In this document: positions 1-7,161 of the stretch, piece after piece | How positions within the stretch are numbered: position 1 is the stretch's first letter | Layout: every line of letters begins with the position of its first letter | DNA from: Deltaproteobacteria bacterium | GTDB lineage: Bacteria; Myxococcota_A; Polyangia; HGW-17; SLPX01 | DNA: 7,582 nt | Assembly (NCBI GenBank): GCA_011390535.1 | Contig: JAABSF010000116.1 | Location: 1-7,582, forward strand | Direction: 5' to 3' | Translations under genes and position numbers: made by a program | Notes under the pieces: model-generated | What the model was told of the DNA's origin: nothing | Database searches by the model: none | The model's input: the letters and a program-made list of their open reading frames with translations, nothing else

Positions 1-1
1 G

Positions 2-1720
2 TGGTCTAATTTTATCACCGGGATGCGTCCTGAAAAACACGGTATTCATGATTTCATTCACAGAGACCTGGATAACATGTCTCCATACCTTTCAACCTCA
101 CGGGCCCTGCCTCCAAAATACAAAATCCAGATGGGAGACTGGGTTCTTCCCCTCAGCGCCGGGCGATTGGAGCTCCTCAGAAAAGGGCGCCCCTTTTGGG
201 AGTATCTCACCGACAAGGCCATTCCCGCCACAATAATCAAGATGCCGTCCCACTTTCCCCCGAAGACAAAGGGACGGGCAGAGGTGCTCTCAGGGATGGG
301 TACCCCCGACCTGATGGGCACATACGGTACTTTTCAGCTTTGGAGCGACGACCCGAAGTGGACAGACAAAAAACTGCAGGGGGGCATCACGCACCCGTTA
401 CGGTTCGGCGGTGGTCAACATGCGAATGCATTGCTCGCAGGCCCTCCGAACCCAATGGACGCAAAAGGCCGCCCTCTGAAAATAGATGCCGAAGTAATCC
501 GGGACAAAAAGAAACCCGTGCTCCTGATCCGCCTCGGAGAGTCCGAGCGGCTCTTGGCGGAGGGAGAGTGGTCGGAGTGGGTGGATGTTTCGTTTTCCCC
601 CGGTCTCCTGGCAGGCTCGATAGATGGGATGGTGCGCTTTTACGTTAAAACCGTACATCCTCACACCACTATCTATATCAGCCCTATAAACATCGATCCC
701 TTGTCACCTACTATGCCCATCTCATCCCCGCCGTCGTTCAGCAAAGAGCTGGCTCAAAGAGTCGGGCGTTTTTACACTCAGGGGATGGCGGAAGATACAA
801 AAGCATTTGAAGCCGACGTCTTCTCGGATAAGGAATTCCTGACGCTGGCCGGACAAATCCTTGAAAAACGAACGAAGATCCTAAAATCAGAGCTGAACCG
901 CTTTCAAGGTGGGCTGCTCTTTGTTTATTTCTCATCTACTGATCAGGTGAGCCACATGTTTTGGCGGACTCTTGATCTGGATTCCGATGAAAACACTCCC
1001 GCCGCCGACAACCCGATATTCCAGCTCTACAGTCAAATGGACACCATCGTTGGAGATGTATTGGACTCCATAGGGAGTGATACCGAGTTAATTATCATGT
1101 CTGATCATGGGTTCGCTCACTGCAACAGAAACTTTCAGCTAAACACCTGGTTGGCCCAACAAGGGTATTTGGTTCCAAAGAAAAAGTTTCCCAAAAACGC
1201 CAAAAGTCCCTTGGATTATATTGACTGGTCTAAAACCCAAGCCTACGGAATGGGCCTAAACGGCCTGTACATTAACCTGAAAGGTCGAGAACACAAGGGC
1301 GTGGTACCCTTTTCGCAGAGGAAAACACTGTTGAGACGCATAAGCCATCAACTCAGGAACACCAAAGATCCGGACAACGGCCGGCAAATTGTAACAAGAA
1401 CATTCACTCGTCCCTCAAAAGGGAAAGACCACCACGGCCCGGACATGATCGTCGGGTACAACCGGGGTTACAAATGCGGCAGCGAATCCGCCACCGGGAA
1501 TTTGACCGACAAGGTTTTGGAAGATAACACCGACAAGTGGAGAGGAGATCACAGCATGGATCCGGATTTAGTCCCAGGCGTGTTTCTAAGCACTCTCCGA
1601 ATGACACACCCTAAACCCATGCTCGAAGATATCGGCCCCACAGTGCTCCACTTTTTCAATGTCACCCCACCCGAAGACATGGTCGGAAAAGATCTCTTCA
1701 GCCAAGATGAAAAAGAATAA
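2..1720 (+). CDS. AlkP-superfamily phosphodiesterase/phosphomutase-like hydrolase, long form, 5' partial
   Basis: The frame is open from base 2, and the codons before the ATG at 23 encode WSNFITG. This is the nucleophile segment of type I phosphodiesterase / COG3379-like AlkP enzymes, followed by the usual P-x-KHGIxDFIHRD stretch. The ATG at 23 is therefore internal and the gene starts upstream. Numbering from base 2 (572 residues visible), Ser2 is the probable nucleophile. D314 and H318 (DQVSHMFW) and D368-H369-G bind metals, and H517 (GDHS) is the last ligand. The first metal Asp is outside the window. Residues about 135-250 form the beta-rich insert seen in long family members, ending in a YISP..IDP segment. 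The C-terminal EDIGPTVL..F...PPEDMVGKDLF is the usual family ending. The exact substrate is unknown; a phosphoester or phosphodiester is expected. The cell location cannot be judged without the N-terminus. Confidence 0.9.
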   Translation, partial: WSNFITGMRPEKHGIHDFIHRDLDNMSPYLSTSRALPPKYKIQMGDWVLPLSAGRLELLRKGRPFWEYLTDKAIPATIIKMPSHFPPKTKGRAEVLSGMGTPDLMGTYGTFQLWSDDPKWTDKKLQGGITHPLRFGGGQHANALLAGPPNPMDAKGRPLKIDAEVIRDKKKPVLLIRLGESERLLAEGEWSEWVDVSFSPGLLAGSIDGMVRFYVKTVHPHTTIYISPINIDPLSPTMPISSPPSFSKELAQRVGRFYTQGMAEDTKAFEADVFSDKEFLTLAGQILEKRTKILKSELNRFQGGLLFVYFSSTDQVSHMFWRTLDLDSDENTPAADNPIFQLYSQMDTIVGDVLDSIGSDTELIIMSDHGFAHCNRNFQLNTWLAQQGYLVPKKKFPKNAKSPLDYIDWSKTQAYGMGLNGLYINLKGREHKGVVPFSQRKTLLRRISHQLRNTKDPDNGRQIVTRTFTRPSKGKDHHGPDMIVGYNRGYKCGSESATGNLTDKVLEDNTDKWRGDHSMDPDLVPGVFLSTLRMTHPKPMLEDIGPTVLHFFNVTPPEDMVGKDLFSQDEKE

Positions 1721-1758
1721 GGATCGATAGTATTAAAAAAACCCTGAGAGACAGATAA

Positions 1759-1830
1759 GAACGAAAGAAAAAAAAGAACGAAAGAAAAAAAGAACGAAAG
1801 AAAAAAAGAACGAAAGAAAATAGAACCAAG
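1759..1830 (+). repeat. Purine-rich 16-bp tandem array between two genes
   Basis: GAACGAAAG begins at 1759, 1776, 1792 and 1808 (steps 17, 16, 16). A degenerate copy, GAACCAAG, begins at 1823. The copies are separated by runs of A. The plus strand has no T from 1757 to 1820, so the array is a long strand-asymmetric purine-rich tract. It fills most of the 124-bp gap between the first hydrolase gene and the small repeat-protein gene, ending about 15 bases before the latter's ATG. It would lie in the 5' leader of that gene's message. Possible roles are an unstructured leader or a copy-number-variable spacer; none is shown. Confidence 0.9.
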
Positions 1831-1844
1831 AGAGAGAAAGAATA

Positions 1845-2153
1845 ATGGCAAAAATCAAAGGACCTAAAGCTTTAAAGTCCAGGCTGAAAGAGGCGGCGGC
1901 CCGCCATGGATATAAAAACGGTGATGAGCTTGCCCGTAGCCTCACCCGCAGAGGTCTAAAGAGCCTCGGAGTAAAAATCGACCCCAAAAACCTTTATGCC
2001 CAAGTCGTGGAGGAATCCAATAAGGCAGGTTACTCTTCTCCTGAAGAGTTGATAGAGCACCTGGTGGAAAAGGGGCTGACAGCCTACGAGGCACCCGACA
2101 CAGATCCTGCAAAGTTGGAAGAGCGCCTCCGAGGGTTGGGCTACATTGAATAG
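1845..2153 (+). CDS. Small protein of two 40-residue Gly-Tyr repeats with sulfatase-like C-terminal tail
   Basis: A 102-residue soluble protein with no signal peptide or membrane segment; I cannot assign it to a named family. Residues 20-38 and 60-78 align without gaps at a 40-residue offset. They share G-Y, E-L, L and G-L at matching places (7 of 19 identical, plus R/K and D/E exchanges), and each looks like a turn followed by a helix. A third G-Y occurs at 99-100, right at the C-terminus. The first half is strongly basic (about +10 by counting) and the second half acidic (about -7). The tail from D87 (DPAKLEERLRGLGYIE) resembles the end of the sulfatase-fold lipoprotein in this window and, from memory, the ends of many bacterial sulfatases. 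The ATG at 1845 follows a weak purine-rich ribosome site (GAGAG near 1832). The repeat resembles helix-rich C-terminal modules attached to enzymes, so an adaptor or targeting role is possible. Confidence 0.8.
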   Translation: MAKIKGPKALKSRLKEAAARHGYKNGDELARSLTRRGLKSLGVKIDPKNLYAQVVEESNKAGYSSPEELIEHLVEKGLTAYEAPDTDPAKLEERLRGLGYIE

Positions 2154-2252
2154 TCACCGCCGACTCAACGGCCCGATGAATGAGAAAACACCCAAGAAAA
2201 GGTTGCGACCTGTTTGAGATTTAAAGCAATACTGGAAATCGTGTAAACATAA

Positions 2253-3074
2253 ATGACCTGGATAGCACACATACTCCACCGCACCATCGGGCTGCTGCTG
2301 GTGCCCTTTGATTTTATGGGACCGCTGCTCGGGCTGACTCTCTTGTCGGGCCTGACCGGTGTAGCTATGTTGTGGATCTACGGCAAAACAACCCCCCAGG
2401 ACAGAATCAAGAAAGCAAAAGACAAAATGACAGCGGCCGTCTACGAGGTAAGATTGTATCTCGATTCCCCAAAGAGGGTGTTGGCTGCCACAGGTCGGAT
2501 GCTCGCATGGACAACCGCTCATCTTGCTTTGATGTTGCCCGCTTTCATTGTGATCGGCCCTCCCATGGGATTGCTTTTGCTCCATATGGATATGCGTTAT
2601 GGGAAGGCTCCCTTGCCGGTCAATGAACAGGTGCTAGTGAAGATCAAGGTCCGCAACAAAGACGCCGCACAAAAAGTCTCGGTTAAAGCATCTTCGAAAT
2701 CCCCCATACAGGTCACCGCCCCCATGCTTTTCATAGAGAAAGAAAAAACCCTCTATGTTCGCACTGAAATCAAAAAGAGGGGCACGCATTCGCTCAACAT
2801 AAACATAAACGGAGACAGCACAACAAAAAGGCTCACCGCCACGCAGAACCCCGGCAAGCTTTCTATCTCCAGGTCTTCAGGGTTCTCGTCTCTATGGGCG
2901 CAAACCACCGAGCCTCCTCTTAAGCCGGAAGGCGCCATCGAAAGCATCCGGGTCGAACACCCCGAAAATAATCGAACATGGGCGGGAATTCCCATCCCGT
3001 GGTGGGGATATTGGCTTTTAGTTTCATTTTTAGTAGCGTGGTTATTGAGCCGTCGCTTAGGTGTGGAGCTTTGA
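2253..3074 (+). CDS. Conserved-looking integral membrane protein with charged cytosolic helix and periplasmic beta domain
   Basis: A 273-residue protein of unknown function. Residues about 11-44 are hydrophobic (one membrane segment, possibly with a re-entrant part). Residues 47-84 are a charged helix rich in Lys/Arg (DRIKKAKDKM...EVRLYLDSPKRV). Residues 88-110 are a second membrane segment. Residues about 120-240 are polar and beta-rich, and residues 250-266 are a last membrane segment followed by SRR. By the positive-inside rule the charged helix and C-terminus are cytosolic and the 120-240 domain is periplasmic. Membrane segment, cytosolic charged helix, membrane segment recalls the layout of YidC/EMC3/DUF106-type proteins, but this is only a shape comparison. 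The pattern fits, from memory, an uncharacterised family common beside AlkP-superfamily genes. The ATG at 2253 is the first possible start after an in-frame TAA at 2244; its ribosome site is weak. The next gene starts 20 bp after the stop, so co-expression is likely. Confidence 0.85.
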   Translation: MTWIAHILHRTIGLLLVPFDFMGPLLGLTLLSGLTGVAMLWIYGKTTPQDRIKKAKDKMTAAVYEVRLYLDSPKRVLAATGRMLAWTTAHLALMLPAFIVIGPPMGLLLLHMDMRYGKAPLPVNEQVLVKIKVRNKDAAQKVSVKASSKSPIQVTAPMLFIEKEKTLYVRTEIKKRGTHSLNININGDSTTKRLTATQNPGKLSISRSSGFSSLWAQTTEPPLKPEGAIESIRVEHPENNRTWAGIPIPWWGYWLLVSFLVAWLLSRRLGVEL

Positions 3075-3082
3075 CGGGTGAA

Positions 3083-3089
3083 GAGAGGA
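3083..3089 (+). promoter_or_regulatory. Ribosome binding site that fixes the start of the second hydrolase at 3095
   Basis: GAGAGGA lies 5 bases before the ATG at 3095. The same frame stays open upstream to an ATG at 2978, but that extension lies inside the membrane-protein gene and has no such site. Family members begin close to the NVVIIGLD strand, as they do from 3095. Confidence 0.8.
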
Positions 3090-3094
3090 AACAA

Positions 3095-4528
3095 ATGAAT
3101 CAATCCGCAAAACCAAATGTTGTAATTATCGGGCTGGATTGTTTGGCCCCTGAATTGTTGTTCCATCGTTGGCTAGACCAACTTCCCACGTTCGCCGACC
3201 TCATCTCGAATGGAATATGGGGGCCCCTTATGAGCGTCGACCCCCCCATAACCATCCCGGCATGGAGCTGCATGATGAGCGGGTATAACCCCGCCCAGTT
3301 AGGTTTATACGGTTTTCGTCATAGGCGGCTGGGGAGCTATGAAGACCGTTACCTGGCGTTCTCCACCGAGGTAAAAAAACCCAGAGTGTGGGATCATTTG
3401 AATGAGCGTGGTTTGTCCAGCGGCCTTTTGGGCGTTCCACAGACTTATCCCCCTAAGCCCCTAAACGGGTATATGGTCTCGGGTTTTTTGGCTCCTTCAA
3501 ATGAGAGCATATACACATATCCTGATCCGATAAGAGATGAAATCGAAGATCTCGTAGGTGACTACCGCCTTGACGTTGAAAACTTTCGATCCGATGACAA
3601 GGAACGAATAAAAAACGAAATCCACGAAATGACCTGTCAGCGTTTCGAGGTTTTCGAGTACCTCATCAAGACGCGGCCCACGGACTTCGCCATGATGGTG
3701 GAGATCGGCCCCGACCGGATGCACCACGCTTTTTGGAGATATTGCGACCCCAACCATCGACTTTACGAAAAGGACAACCCTTTCCAGGACGCTATATTGG
3801 ATTATTACAAGCTCCTGGATGGCAAAGTAAAACACTTGTTGGACACGCTCGACCCCAACACTCATCTTTTCATTGTGTCCGATCACGGCGCCCAACCAAT
3901 GCAGGGCGGTTTTTGCATCAATGACTGGCTCCGAAAACAGGGCCTCCTGACTCTCAAAAAACAACCGGAAACCCAAACCAAATTCGATGAATCCATGGTG
4001 GACTGGGCGGCCACCAAGGCGTGGGCATGGGGTGGCTACTATGCACGCATATTTATCAACCTCCAAGGCAGAGAACCTCAAGGCCGGGTGCTTCCCGAAA
4101 GATATGAAGCACTCCTGGAAGAGATCTCCTCAAAGCTTCAAATAGTCAGCAGAGAAAACGAAACCACTACCATGGGCAACAAGGTCTTGAGACCATCGGA
4201 CATGACAGCGGATCAAAAAGCAAATGGAGATTATCCGGATCTGATGCTTTATCCGGGAAACCTCGGGTACCGGGCTATAGGAAGCGTGGGCAACCCCGGA
4301 ATATTCGTCGAAAAAAACGATACCGGCCCAGATGATGCAAATCACGCAAAAGAGGGAGTGTTTATCTATAGAGGACCCGACACCGGAGAAACCAAGGGCC
4401 ATAGACCACGAGACCGTGGGCCACGGGAAGACCTGCGGTTGGTGGACATCGCACCCACGGTGTTGAGGCTCTTCGATATCAACCCACCTGCCGACGCAAT
4501 GGGTCGGCCTATGTATTTATCTCTATAG
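3095..4528 (+). CDS. AlkP-superfamily phosphodiesterase/phosphomutase-like hydrolase, short form
   Basis: A 477-residue protein paralogous to the partial gene at the window start. The full metal and nucleophile set is present: D15 in the first strand (VVIIGLD), S58 in PAWSCMMSG as nucleophile, D207 and H211 (DRMHHAFW), D263-H264-G, and H417 (NHAKEGVF). The ending VDIAPTVLRLFDINPPADAMGRPM is typical of the COG3379-like group. It lacks the beta-rich insert found at residues 135-250 of the longer paralogue, and the segment after PQTYPP is short. No signal peptide or membrane segment is seen, so a cytosolic enzyme is likely. Expected chemistry is two-metal phosphoester or phosphodiester hydrolysis or transfer; the substrate is unknown. 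It lies 20 bp after the membrane-protein gene and 51 bp before the lipoprotein gene, which suggests one operon. Confidence 0.92.
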   Translation: MNQSAKPNVVIIGLDCLAPELLFHRWLDQLPTFADLISNGIWGPLMSVDPPITIPAWSCMMSGYNPAQLGLYGFRHRRLGSYEDRYLAFSTEVKKPRVWDHLNERGLSSGLLGVPQTYPPKPLNGYMVSGFLAPSNESIYTYPDPIRDEIEDLVGDYRLDVENFRSDDKERIKNEIHEMTCQRFEVFEYLIKTRPTDFAMMVEIGPDRMHHAFWRYCDPNHRLYEKDNPFQDAILDYYKLLDGKVKHLLDTLDPNTHLFIVSDHGAQPMQGGFCINDWLRKQGLLTLKKQPETQTKFDESMVDWAATKAWAWGGYYARIFINLQGREPQGRVLPERYEALLEEISSKLQIVSRENETTTMGNKVLRPSDMTADQKANGDYPDLMLYPGNLGYRAIGSVGNPGIFVEKNDTGPDDANHAKEGVFIYRGPDTGETKGHRPRDRGPREDLRLVDIAPTVLRLFDINPPADAMGRPMYLSL

Positions 4529-4564
4529 ACTTTATCTTCATAGTCTTAACTATCGTTTTTTTAT

Positions 4565-4571
4565 GGAGGAG
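4565..4571 (+). promoter_or_regulatory. Strong ribosome binding site of the lipoprotein hydrolase gene
   Basis: GGAGGAG stands 8 bases before an ATG at 4580 and 5 bases before an in-frame TTG at 4577. The spacing and the codon both favour 4580. The T-run between site and start should keep it single-stranded. Confidence 0.85.
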
Positions 4572-4579
4572 TTTTTTTG

Positions 4580-7111
4580 ATGTTTTTCACCGACTTTCAC
4601 AAACGAATCACCGTTTTGCTTTTGTTTCTTTTTCTAGCCCCGGCCTTGAGCTGTGAAAAGAGAGATGATTCCGAAAAAAAGAAATCCTCTCCTTCATCCG
4701 AAGCGGGAGACAAGGCTTCAGGTGACCAAACAAAAGAGGGAACTGCTCAAAAGTCCCCAAGAGAGCACCGTCACACTCTGCGTTCTCTTTTAAAAGAAGC
4801 TCCACGAGCTGAGCTCCGGCAAAACGGCCTTGTCATAAATTTGGGAACGCGGGACGCGCACAAATATACCCTCGGTGGATGGCGGACAGGTTGGCTGCAT
4901 CCGGAATCAAAAGAAGGAGTAAACTTCTCACCTTGCGCCGCCAAAGCCGACATGGAGTTTTATGAGCCTTGGGGAAACATCTCTAAAGTGACCGCACGGG
5001 TTCGTTCAGTGGTCCCCGGCCAAGCGCTCACACTTGTCCACCGAAACAAGGCTATGGGAAAAAAAACAATACCAGACAAATGGGCCACAGTGAGCTTTGC
5101 TCTTCCAACAACTCTCGAAAAAGGAACTCACCGTTTTTCATTGCGCTTTTCAAAGCGAGATAAAAAGGGACGCGCCGCTGAGGTTGATTGGATCCGTTTT
5201 CATACAAAACCCGGCAAATCCCCGAAAAGCGCCGATTCCGAAAGCGCCGATTCCAAGAGCTCCGATTCCAAGAGCTCCGATTCCGAAAGCTCTGGAGGCA
5301 ACGACCAAGGATCCTCGCCACCGCCGGCGGATAATAAAAAACCGCTGCCGGAAAAAGTCGCAAACATAGTATTGGACAGACCCATGAGGAGTCTCCCGGC
5401 GGCCGATGGACGCGCATACATTTATTATATGGATATCCCGAAAAATTCGTCTCTTGTATTTGATTACGGCTCAAAGACCCAGACCACTTTCAACGTGAGC
5501 CTCGCCTCCGACGACAAAAAAGAAAAAACCGTTTTCGAAAAAACCGCAAAAGGCGGCAAATGGAACTCGGCTGAAATCAATCTTTCCGAGTGGGCCGGAA
5601 AACCCGCCCGCCTGGTGTTTTCATCAGATTCCACAGAATCGGACTCCACGAAATCGGACTCCGCAAAATCGGACTCCACAGAAAAGAAACCCGCAGACAC
5701 TGCAAAACAAGAACATGTCGCAGGTTGGGGCGAACCGGAGATCATGAGAAAAGGTAAACGCAAACAGACCCCTGCAATCTCCCCGGCCAAGAGAGCCCGC
5801 AATGTAGTTTACATAGTAATCGACACCGCTCGACAAGATGTTTATTCACCATTTGCACCCGAAAACAAAGTCAAGGTCCCGGCGATGCAAGCGTTAAGCA
5901 AAGAGTCGGTCTGGTTTACCGATGCCTACGCAAACTCACCTTGGACAAAACCGTCCACCGCTACTCTCCTCTCCTCTCTATATGCCGCTACTCACGACGC
6001 CGTGGGGTACAGATCCATGTTATCTGATGAGGTCCCAATCCTCTCCGAACAACTTCAAAAACATGGTTTTAAGACCGGTGGTCTGGTGGCAAACGCCTTT
6101 GTAAGCAAAAGTTTCGGTTTTGAAAGAGGCTGGGACCACTTTGTAAACTATGCCCGCGAAGACATCCCCACCGAGGCCGAGGTGCTCTACAGGGACGCAT
6201 GGAAATGGGTGGAAAAGACAGCTCCCACAGGGAGGTTCTTTCTTTATATGCAGACCATGGATCCGCATGTGCCCTACGCAGTACCCCAGAAGTATCTCTC
6301 AATGTATTTCGACGGCGAATACAACGGCAAGCTTGGAGACGCGGTCACCGGTAAAGACACAAAAGACTTTCAAGCCAAACGAATCACCTTGGATGAAAGA
6401 GACAAGCTCTACACAAAAGCGCTCTACAAAGGAGAGATTACCTATCACGACCATTACATGGGTGAGTTTATCAAGAAGCTGAAAAAAAACGGGCTCCTGG
6501 AAGACACCCTGTTTATCGTCTCCACAGACCACGGTGAAGAGCTCTTTGACCGAGAAGACTTAGGGCACGGCCACTCGCTCTACGAAGAGCAAATAAAGAG
6601 CCCCTTGGTGATGCGATATCCTAAGCTCTTACCAAAAAACCATCGGGTCACCTCTCTTGCGGAGCTGGTTGATTTACCCCCGACTATCTTGGACCTGGTC
6701 GGTGTTCCTCATATCCCCAACACTGAAGGAACATCTCTCTGGTCCGCCATTCATGGCGATCAACCCAGTGAGAGCTCTTATGTAATCTCAGAACTCACCC
6801 GTCATCCCCGCACCGTGCGACTCAAACGAAAAGGCAAGGCGGTCCGAGTGGGCCGCTACAAACTACATTTGCACCAAAAGGGCGCGTCGCTTTACGATCT
6901 TCAAAAAGACCCGAAAGAAAAGGTCAACCTGTCTGAATCAAAAAAGGTCGCGCTTCGCACATGCAAAATCATGTTAGGTGAAGGCCTCGCCATTCCGAAC
7001 AAATCCCATCGCCTGGCCGGCAAAGTAATGAAGCGAAAAATCAAAGCTCCCAGCGGCAAAGTAGATCCGGAGCTAAAAAGACAACTCGAAGCATTGGCTT
7101 ACACCAACTGA
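4580..7111 (+). CDS. Probable exported lipoprotein: two beta-rich regions, Ser/Asp linkers, sulfatase-fold hydrolase with Thr nucleophile
   Basis: An 843-residue protein. Residues 1-25 form a signal peptide (HKR, then a Leu/Phe-rich core) ending in PALSC, a plausible but imperfect lipobox with C25 as the lipid-bearing Cys. A charged low-complexity stretch follows to about 70. Residues about 80-212 and 256-348 are beta-rich, sandwich-like regions; a GWGEP strand near 381 probably belongs to the second. Ser/Asp repeats fill 217-238 and 349-368. The sulfatase-fold domain (PF00884 type) starts near 407 with D415 and D420 (VIDTARQD). It continues with T456-K-P-S-T, DPH at 561-563, D650-H651-G-E-E, H663 and H665 (GHGHSLYEE), and the late LYDLQKDP..K.NL segment at 771. 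Thr456 replaces the Cys/Ser that becomes formylglycine, and Thr460 replaces the following Arg, so it is not a canonical sulfatase. Phosphotransferases and phosphodiesterases of this fold use Thr. It is probably anchored to a membrane and faces the periplasm or outside. Tandem stops TGA-TAG end it. Confidence 0.9.
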   Translation: MFFTDFHKRITVLLLFLFLAPALSCEKRDDSEKKKSSPSSEAGDKASGDQTKEGTAQKSPREHRHTLRSLLKEAPRAELRQNGLVINLGTRDAHKYTLGGWRTGWLHPESKEGVNFSPCAAKADMEFYEPWGNISKVTARVRSVVPGQALTLVHRNKAMGKKTIPDKWATVSFALPTTLEKGTHRFSLRFSKRDKKGRAAEVDWIRFHTKPGKSPKSADSESADSKSSDSKSSDSESSGGNDQGSSPPPADNKKPLPEKVANIVLDRPMRSLPAADGRAYIYYMDIPKNSSLVFDYGSKTQTTFNVSLASDDKKEKTVFEKTAKGGKWNSAEINLSEWAGKPARLVFSSDSTESDSTKSDSAKSDSTEKKPADTAKQEHVAGWGEPEIMRKGKRKQTPAISPAKRARNVVYIVIDTARQDVYSPFAPENKVKVPAMQALSKESVWFTDAYANSPWTKPSTATLLSSLYAATHDAVGYRSMLSDEVPILSEQLQKHGFKTGGLVANAFVSKSFGFERGWDHFVNYAREDIPTEAEVLYRDAWKWVEKTAPTGRFFLYMQTMDPHVPYAVPQKYLSMYFDGEYNGKLGDAVTGKDTKDFQAKRITLDERDKLYTKALYKGEITYHDHYMGEFIKKLKKNGLLEDTLFIVSTDHGEELFDREDLGHGHSLYEEQIKSPLVMRYPKLLPKNHRVTSLAELVDLPPTILDLVGVPHIPNTEGTSLWSAIHGDQPSESSYVISELTRHPRTVRLKRKGKAVRVGRYKLHLHQKGASLYDLQKDPKEKVNLSESKKVALRTCKIMLGEGLAIPNKSHRLAGKVMKRKIKAPSGKVDPELKRQLEALAYTN
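5228..5293 (+). repeat. 15-bp coding repeat, Ser/Asp linker 1
   Basis: Four in-frame 15-bp units (from 5228, 5243, 5258 and 5273) plus a partial fifth encode S-[AS]-D-S-[EK] pentapeptides. They form a flexible, acidic and Ser-rich linker at residues 217-238 of the lipoprotein hydrolase, between its two beta-rich regions. Copy changes of 15 bp keep the frame. Confidence 0.95.
5624..5683 (+). repeat. 15-bp coding repeat, Ser/Asp linker 2
   Basis: Four in-frame 15-bp units (5624, 5639, 5654, 5669) encode S-D-S-[TA]-[EK] at residues 349-368. The codons differ from linker 1 (TCG/GAC here, TCC/GAT there), so this is not a simple copy of it. The repeat sits between the last clear strand of the second beta-rich region (PARLVF) and a GWGEP segment. 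Confidence 0.95.
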
Positions 7112-7161
7112 TAGGGCAATCGACGGAAAACGAGAAATCGATCTACAGAAATGACTTCACG

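Noticed and set aside
181..197. Perfect 7-bp inverted repeat AAAAGGG-CGC-CCCTTTT
   Set aside because: It is inside coding sequence for a normal family segment (KGRPFWEY), with no T-run or second copy; probably chance.
1549..1987. Minus-strand open frames across the purine-rich array (Phe/Leu/Ser-rich hydrophobic products)
   Set aside because: They come from translating the polypyrimidine strand of the repeat and overlap two well-supported plus-strand genes.
2978..3094. Upstream extension of the second hydrolase from an ATG at 2978
   Set aside because: It lies wholly inside the membrane-protein gene and its stop, lacks a ribosome site, and adds residues that family members do not have. 3095 is the supported start.
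4408..4421. CCACG-AGAC-CGTGG dyad
   Set aside because: A short stem inside the second hydrolase's coding region; no regulatory context.
4527..4562. Possible terminator between the second hydrolase and the lipoprotein gene (AGACT / AGTCT, then a T-run)
   Set aside because: The stem is only 5 bp with a 10-base loop, and about 10 bases separate it from the T-run, which itself sits at the next ribosome site.
4577..4579. TTG start of the lipoprotein gene three bases before the ATG
   Set aside because: The ATG at 4580 is a better codon and has the better spacing (8 bases) from GGAGGAG.
5052..5836. Alternate-frame open frames with pentapeptide repeats across the Ser/Asp linkers
   Set aside because: They are shadows of the in-frame 15-bp repeats, which stay open in several frames by base composition; the lipoprotein frame has full domain support.
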